In this document: positions 58,146-64,000 of the stretch, one piece after another | Layout of the letters: every line of letters starts with the position of its first letter | Numbering within the stretch: the stretch's first letter is position 1 | NCBI GenBank assembly: GCA_947579665.1 | Contig: OX388346.1 | Location: 88,166,615 to 88,230,614 of the forward strand | DNA length: 64,000 nt | DNA from: Sympetrum striolatum | Lineage: Eukaryota > Arthropoda > Insecta > Odonata > Libellulidae | Direction of reading: 5' to 3' | The notes under the pieces: model-generated | Told to the model about the DNA's origin: nothing | Databases searched by the model: none | What the model saw: only the letters and a program-made list of their open reading frames with translations | Position numbers and translations under genes: made by a program

Positions 58146-61100
58146 ACCAAAGAAGTGGCAATGACTTGGTGTCAGATCAGGGCCACTTAGAGGGTGGTGC
58201 AAAACATGTCAGCCAAATTAATGCAGAAATTCTTTTTGTTATGACAATTTAAACCTAAGTAGTTACCCAGAAAACACAAATTTGTGACAACCAATAATCA
58301 AAATAATACAGACGGTTACAATAAAAAACAAACAATTCCATAAAACCTTTTTAATCTATTTCATCAATTTACAAACAGCAAATAGTAACAAATTACGTTT
58401 CACTAAAGCTCTTTACAAAAATATATTTGATCTTCCTTAAATATGTCTTAAAATAAAACAACAATAGAGATAAAAATTTTTTCACTCATCTCATAAAACA
58501 CCAGCATAGTAATAACAATGTAAAAACATTCATATATAAATTTCCTGGTACTTTATTAATTATTCAATGTATTATTTCTGATGCACTGAAAAGCATAATG
58601 ACAATAAGGAAACTAAACAATGAATCTTGTCACATAAAGTTATGCAGGAACCTTTGGATGCTTCCACAACCAACCAGGCATTCTCTCTTATCATAGAACA
58701 TCAAATACAAAATACTACTTTTTTGCATAGGGAGATTGTCGGGAATGAACTATTTTAGTAGAAATCAAGATCGACATTTGATAAGAAAATTGTCAATACT
58801 TGAGAGAAGAACAATCAAGGCAGAGGTGGTCATCTTTCTGTGAACTTGGTGATAAAATTGTACAAATTGTACATTGATCGAAATTAGTTGCTCCAGTGTC
58901 TCTACAAATACTTTTCTAGATATAATTCTTTGAGTTTATTCCAATGACTATGTGAGTTATGGATATGACTATTGGAAATTTCAATTTTGAAATGCATGCA
59001 TCGTCATTATATGGTGTTAAAATCCAAATGAGCTTCCACCCAAACTGCTGACTTTCATTACCTTCATAGCTTTGGTACTTGTTATAAATATCTATGTAAG
59101 CTAATGCTGATATTAACTAAAATTAAAATTGGGTGAAAGGCTGTAATAGTGGTAGATTTGAATTAAAAATATATCAGATAGACTGAGGAACTACTCCATA
59201 TCTGTTTGTTTGTGTTATCTCATGATTGCTTGAGTTTAGAAAACCTAGATAAATAAAAAGTGTAACACTTTACTGATAACATGAAAGGTATGGTGTGCAC
59301 CTCTATCTCTGTAAATGCAACAAATTGCAAAACCATTAAAAATTATAGAATGCTTTAAGTTTCAACACGGCATGAATATATGATTTTTAATAAAGTATTA
59401 TTTTCAAAAGAGTGTATCAAATCAGTTGGAAACTATTCATCATTCATGCAAATATGGTTTTACTGAAAAACTAGGATAATAAAAAAAATTCATTGAAATG
59501 CAATTTACCCTTATACACCCATAAACAAGATATTCGTGTAGTTTAAGACTTGCGTGTCTTAGATAGGCAAAATTCCTACTCTAGACTCAAAGGCAAAGAT
59601 TAAACAAAATCTGTTTCCTTAAGTATCACAATTCTTCTAAAAATGTATTAAAAATATATATTGGTTTTAAAAAGAGCAACCTGTAGTAAATGCTACAAAG
59701 ATATCGTGTGAAATGAAGATCTATAACATAATTCAAGCACCCAGCTTGTAAAATACAAAGACTAATGTTCATAATTGCCACATTGTAGAAGGTGTACATA
59801 GAAAATGGAAAGTGAATACTGAATAACCTGAATATGGAATGAAATGGGCACTAGACTGCAAATTTTTATCACAACTATCCAAAAACAGTGTAAAAAACAA
59901 TGCAGTCAACATGTTACGAATACCAGGTGGAAGCACTTGAAAATATACATTGGGCTGTATCAAATTATGAATGACATGCAAGAAACAAGGACAGAAGAAG
60001 GAATGAAAGTAAAGCTTGGATATTGAGGCAAGATATATGCAAAAAATAATAGAGAGTACATCAGAAATGGTGTGGTATAGCAATACTAGAGAGAGATCAA
60101 TTGAGAATGATGCAAGTAAGGAAACTTGATCGGATGGGGTAATATGTAATAATAGAATATGTGGTGGTGATTGATAAGAATAAAGTAGATGAGTTATGGA
60201 TGGAAAAAGATTGAACTGAAGTAATGAATGAAGATGCTTAGGATAAAGAAAGTGGTAGTGAAGAAACATTAAGAGCTCAACACAATTTTGTCTTAGGCCT
60301 GTTGAGAAAAAGAATAAACTACGTATAGTCTGTTTGCAAAATAGTGGTGGATAACATCACGTAAGAGGGGGAAAAGGAGAGGGAGATGGGGAACTTTTAG
60401 GAGTAACTGCCTGTTATGAGTCATGCCAAGTAACCGGTTTTGGTTCAGAGCAATAATTGATTTGAGCATGGCTCCCCTCTCCGTAAACACCGGCTCTCCT
60501 CTGTTGTTGGAGTTATATTATTTAGGAGTATATTTGGAAATTTCTGTCACTATTTTGTGGACTAAACAGAATATTCACCCGTTGTTGTCAATAAATCATG
60601 AATATAAAACATAAACGTAAAAATTGTAAGGAATTAAGAAGACAGATTTGAGGTAAGCAGAAATGTTAGGAAATCACAGAAATGTAATCAACTGGCAGGA
60701 AATAGATTGATGAAAATATACTCATTTTAGACATACATTGAACAAAACTAAAATTTGAGAACTGAAGTAATACAATTCATTGTAAATGAAACAGTACTGA
60801 CCTTTCATGACATTATTAATGTAAATATTGAGAAAAAATACCGCTAGATACAGATACTGCAAGTATATGGAAATGTTTCTCGAATATGTTAACAAATGAA
60901 TAGGTAGTATCAATCTAGAAATAAATAGCATGTGTTGGGACCTATCAATATAGACCATATCTGACTGAAATCAGTTTCCCTTGTGTTTAAAACTTCCTTA
61001 GCTTCAACAAAGATAATTACTGAACAGTATAATGGCTTTTACCATTTTGTTGACCCATTTTGCATCATTAATATTTTGTAAAAATATTACAATTCAGAGA

Positions 61101-61205
61101 AAATATTATACTGAATGATGATAGAAGCCTAGAAAAAAATTAAAATTAAATATAACATTATCTGGACTAACATCATGTTCGGCTTCTTCCTGATAAATGC
61201 CATGA
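58146..61205. other. Intergenic, nothing recognised
   Basis: No gene or element was identified. A minus frame of 166 codons (60269-59769) is low-complexity, Leu/His/Ser-rich and without motif, and is taken as chance. Confidence 0.5.
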
Positions 61206-61211
61206 TTTATT
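61206..61211 (-). terminator. Candidate poly(A) signal of beta-carbonic anhydrase
   Basis: TTTATT on the plus strand (AATAAA on minus), about 60 bp downstream of the stop codon. Confidence 0.65.
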
Positions 61212-61270
61212 GTAAATGTAAATGCTATGATTATATGAATGATTAAAAAATGACTTCAAGGTAGCTCTAG

Positions 61271-62587
61271 TTATGAGTAGTACCGTCTTATCTCTTTCAA
61301 TAACGTTTTTGAAGTTTCTTCATTGATTTCAACAAACTGTTTCTGCTGACGGCTGAAGTAAAAGATATCACCTGTGTATATATCAAACCAAAGAGCATGA
61401 ATGTGAAGGGCATTTCTTTCTAATCGTCGCTTTAAAAATCCATAGCTTGCTATATTTTGCAGCTGTTGAAGACAATTCACCTGAAAATTATTAAGAATGG
61501 TATTAAACAGAAAACTTCTTAAAAACTAAACTGTCTCAATTTTCTCAGTTACAGAAAATTTATTTAATACAATTCCGCTGATAATAATAAATAAGGGTAT
61601 TAAAATAAACATAAAACTTATTCTAACTGGACTAATTCAATTTTATCAATTATAGAAACTTAATTTACTATATAGTAAATTAAGTTTCTATAATTGATAA
61701 AATTGAATTAGTACAGTATGTTCAGTCCAGTTCATATGAAAGCATTAATTTAGGATGAAATCAAAGTCAAACTCTTTGTTAAATACCTGAGAGAGTTTAT
61801 CAGTGATAGAGAAGCGATTCTCAGGATCAATGTATGCGACAAACTTTCTCATTGGTGTTTCTGCTTGAAATAGCATAGGAGTGCCAAATCCAGACGTTTC
61901 CAGCTGCTGATACTTAGTTAAGGAAGAATGTGCATGGGTGCAAAGCCAAGCTCTCAAGGGCGAGCGTCGTCGATTTTCAACAGAGGAAAACTCTTCATCC
62001 CGAAGAGCATGAAGTAGATTCATTGCCTGCAAAATGAAAGACAAAAATCTTGGAATTCAATTCGACCTAGACTAAAAAAATACAAATAATACTGTATGAA
62101 TAATGAACTACAATTTACTTTGCAATCTGAATGTCCACACACAATGATATGTTTTATATCATTCACAATGCATCCCAATTCTAAAGCAGCGGGCTCAGTT
62201 GTTGTCATTTCATTTATGAAATGCTGAGAATGAGGTATTACATTCCCTGCGTTTCTAACTGGAAAGATATAAGATCTGTTAATAAGAGAAAGCGAAATCA
62301 GCTGACAAATGCCGTAGGACACATATTATTCTCACCAATAAACATATCTCCTACATTAGTCTCCGTAAATCGAGTTGGAATCATGCGACTGTCCATACAA
62401 GTGAAAAATACTGCTTTTGGCTGCGGAATAAAACAGATAAATAGAATTCTTTAAGATAATATACATACTAGCAAAGAATGCTCTTTGAAAGTACCTCCGG
62501 GTTATCCCGAACTTGTTCGAATTGTTGAACCATCGTTTTCCGGTCAGTTTGTCGGTATTTCATGATGCCCCTTATTATCCTGTCCAT
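61271..62587 (-). CDS. CAHbeta: Beta-carbonic anhydrase, complete
   Basis: Five minus-strand exons with GT-AG borders: 62587-62495, 62420-62336, 62258-62119, 62026-61787 and 61480-61271, joining in phase to 255 residues, the length of the Drosophila enzyme. It catalyses reversible hydration of CO2 to bicarbonate with zinc; the insect enzyme is reported as mitochondrial. Zinc ligands are C39 in CMDSR, H102 and C105 in CGHSDC; the D41/R43 dyad is present. Other family blocks are MDRIIRGIMKYRQTDRKTMV at the start, VRNAGNVIPHSQHF, EPAALELGC.VNDIKHIIVC, ALRAWLC-like PLRAWLCTHA, and LHIHALWFDIYTGDIFYFSR near the end. No frameshift or missing motif, so it is probably functional. The fourth intron holds an 82-bp perfect palindrome. 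Confidence 0.98.
61631..61712. repeat. 82-bp perfect palindrome in a CAHbeta intron
   Basis: 41-bp arms with no spacer and no mismatch. The left arm starts ACTAATTCAATTTTATCAAT and the centre is TACTAT|ATAGTA. It lies between exons 4 and 5. The RNA would form a single uninterrupted hairpin. No target duplication was seen. Confidence 0.97.
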
Positions 62588-64000
62588 ATCCAAAAATGAT
62601 TGAAGAAGATGCTTAGGACCCTCGTTATCACAGCGGAACTCATAAAAACAACATTAAATCTTCTCTGACGATCAGCTGGTGGTCAAAGTACGATCGATCG
62701 AAATTTTTTTTTCCTATATTTCGATAGCTTCTTTGGTGCGAAATTCAAATAAAGCGGAGAAAACCTTAAGGAAACATCTTCTTCATTCCTTTATAATCAT
62801 CTAAATTTATCTTGATATATCTAATAACAAGAAAATATTGCTAGAGAAGTGTTTGAGTTTAGCTAATGAGCCAAATTTTCAGGCCACCCTTGTGTTTTTT
62901 TATCCCTCTTTGGGCCCTCTTCAGAGTAAAAAGTGTAGATATGTCCGATTATTATGGGTAATATGATTGGATTGGTGGAGAAAGTACTGCATATGACCCC
63001 TTTTAGAGACACAGAGTAAAGATGAATAAAAAATGAAGAAGAAATAAATAAGAGTAAAAACATATTTTGATATCAATTTCATGGTTTAAGGAAAAAAGTA
63101 TTCTTAATGTATACAAGACAGTTGATTGACTCCAGTAATGCAAGAAGGAAATTTAATTTATTATTCATAGCTAATGTCATGTCTTTGGTGAAGGATATGG
63201 TGATGAATGATAAAAACATATTGGCCTATTATTCATTTGTTCCAAGATTGCTCATTGGAAATATGATGAATATGTGAAAGTTAAAATCTGTTGATTCAGA
63301 AAGGGGAAAACAGAATAGGAACAGAGGAGCAATAAAGAAAGTGTAGACTCATGTTGATTTTAGTTTAAGGAAAAAGATAAATAATAGAATGTGGATATTG
63401 AGAATGAAAATTTTTTCTGAAAAAGGATGAAAATTATTGTAAATTAATAACATTCAGATTCAAGAAAACAACTGGAGAGGAATGTGTGATTGAATGGTTC
63501 TTTTTAAGTAGGTTACTAGAAGGAAGAGGCATTTAAGAAGATGATTGCTACTGAGATAATGAAGAGCTAAAAAAGCCTTGCTTGGTAACATATCATAGCA
63601 AAACAATTCTGCAAAATAATACCAGCTGTTAAGACAGCTATGATAAGATGCAGAATGACTAGGGTTCAAACAACAAAAAATTGAATGAAAAAGTTGAGAT
63701 AAAGTATAGCGCAATAAAATGATATGGATGGCAATTTGGTGTGATCATAGACATAAAGTTAAATCTTAAAGAACACTGTATGTTACAAGACAACTGTAAA
63801 AATGATTTTAGTTTTGTTGAAGTTGAGTTTTATTTAGATTGTGGATCGCTTCGCCACAAGGAATAACTTGCACAGAAATGCTCTATTGAATATTTATTAA
63901 TTGATAGTTTATAGTGCCACGTGGCAAGCACAGAGGAGAATGCACAGTGAACGATGTTGCACGCACGGTAGCCGCCTTGAGACTCCGGGGTGCGTCCAGA
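62588..64000. other. Upstream region of CAHbeta and window end, no gene recognised
   Basis: 62588-62760 should hold the 5' UTR and promoter of CAHbeta (contains CGATCGATCG and TTCGATAG). Beyond that no exon is supported. The last 80 bases (GCCACGTGGC, GCACGCACGGTAGCCGCC) are CpG-richer and may approach another promoter outside the window. Confidence 0.45.

Noticed and set aside
59769..60269. 166-codon minus-strand frame
   Set aside because: Low-complexity Leu/His/Ser-rich text with no domain or homology; probably chance.

Overview
This 64 kb window is AT-rich animal nuclear DNA, most likely from an insect. It has spliced genes with GT-AG introns from under 100 bp to more than 6 kb, no operons, and many transposon remnants. 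Insect affinity is inferred from an Rh7-like rhabdomeric opsin, a DREF/ZBED1-like domesticated hAT protein, a Broad/tramtrack-style BTB zinc-finger protein and a 255-residue beta-carbonic anhydrase. The species cannot be named from the sequence.

Five host genes can be reconstructed by joining exons in phase. (1) 19130-27174, +: rhabdomeric-type opsin from TM2 to the stop; the TM1 exon was not found and may lie upstream of the window. (2) 36385-44033, +: four-exon, 728-residue BED-finger/hAT-derived protein with degenerate catalytic positions, and a 34-codon uORF whose TAA overlaps the main ATG. (3) 47028-47745, -: four-exon, 155-residue TMEM138, a ciliary membrane protein, with a full RFX X-box 69 bp upstream of its ATG. 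(4) 49239-53518, +: three-exon BTB protein with two C2H2 fingers. (5) 61271-62587, -: complete five-exon beta-carbonic anhydrase with all zinc ligands. TMEM138 and the BTB gene are head-to-head. The opsin, BED and BTB genes point the same way.

The rest is mostly mobile DNA. From 0 to 19 kb there are Penelope-like element (PLE) remnants with hammerhead ribozyme motifs, two copies of a TIR family with internal repeats, an 829-bp foldback element with an 8-bp target duplication, a deleted hAT element, other hAT-like and piggyBac-like MITEs, a 100-nt hairpin containing a pol III B box, and an internally deleted LINE. The opsin intron (19-26 kb) carries a piggyBac-like MITE, a decayed three-frame pseudogene with zinc-ligand-like motifs, and a hAT MITE. 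The 27-36 kb interval is gene-poor and holds a tRNA-derived SINE and two copies of a ~140-bp dispersed repeat. The large BED-gene intron holds a LINE RT fragment, a TA-flanked TIR element and a palindromic PLE tail with ribozyme motifs in both arms. The BTB-gene intron holds a LINE C-terminus with tandem 3' repeats, split by a pogo-like MITE. From 53 to 61 kb there is another PLE fragment and a MITE.

The two observations most worth following up are the PLE hammerheads, four motifs in three loci from two sequence families and arranged in inverted pairs at two loci, and the X-box-controlled TMEM138 gene, whose short exons make it easy to miss. All calls come from reading the sequence; no database search was run.
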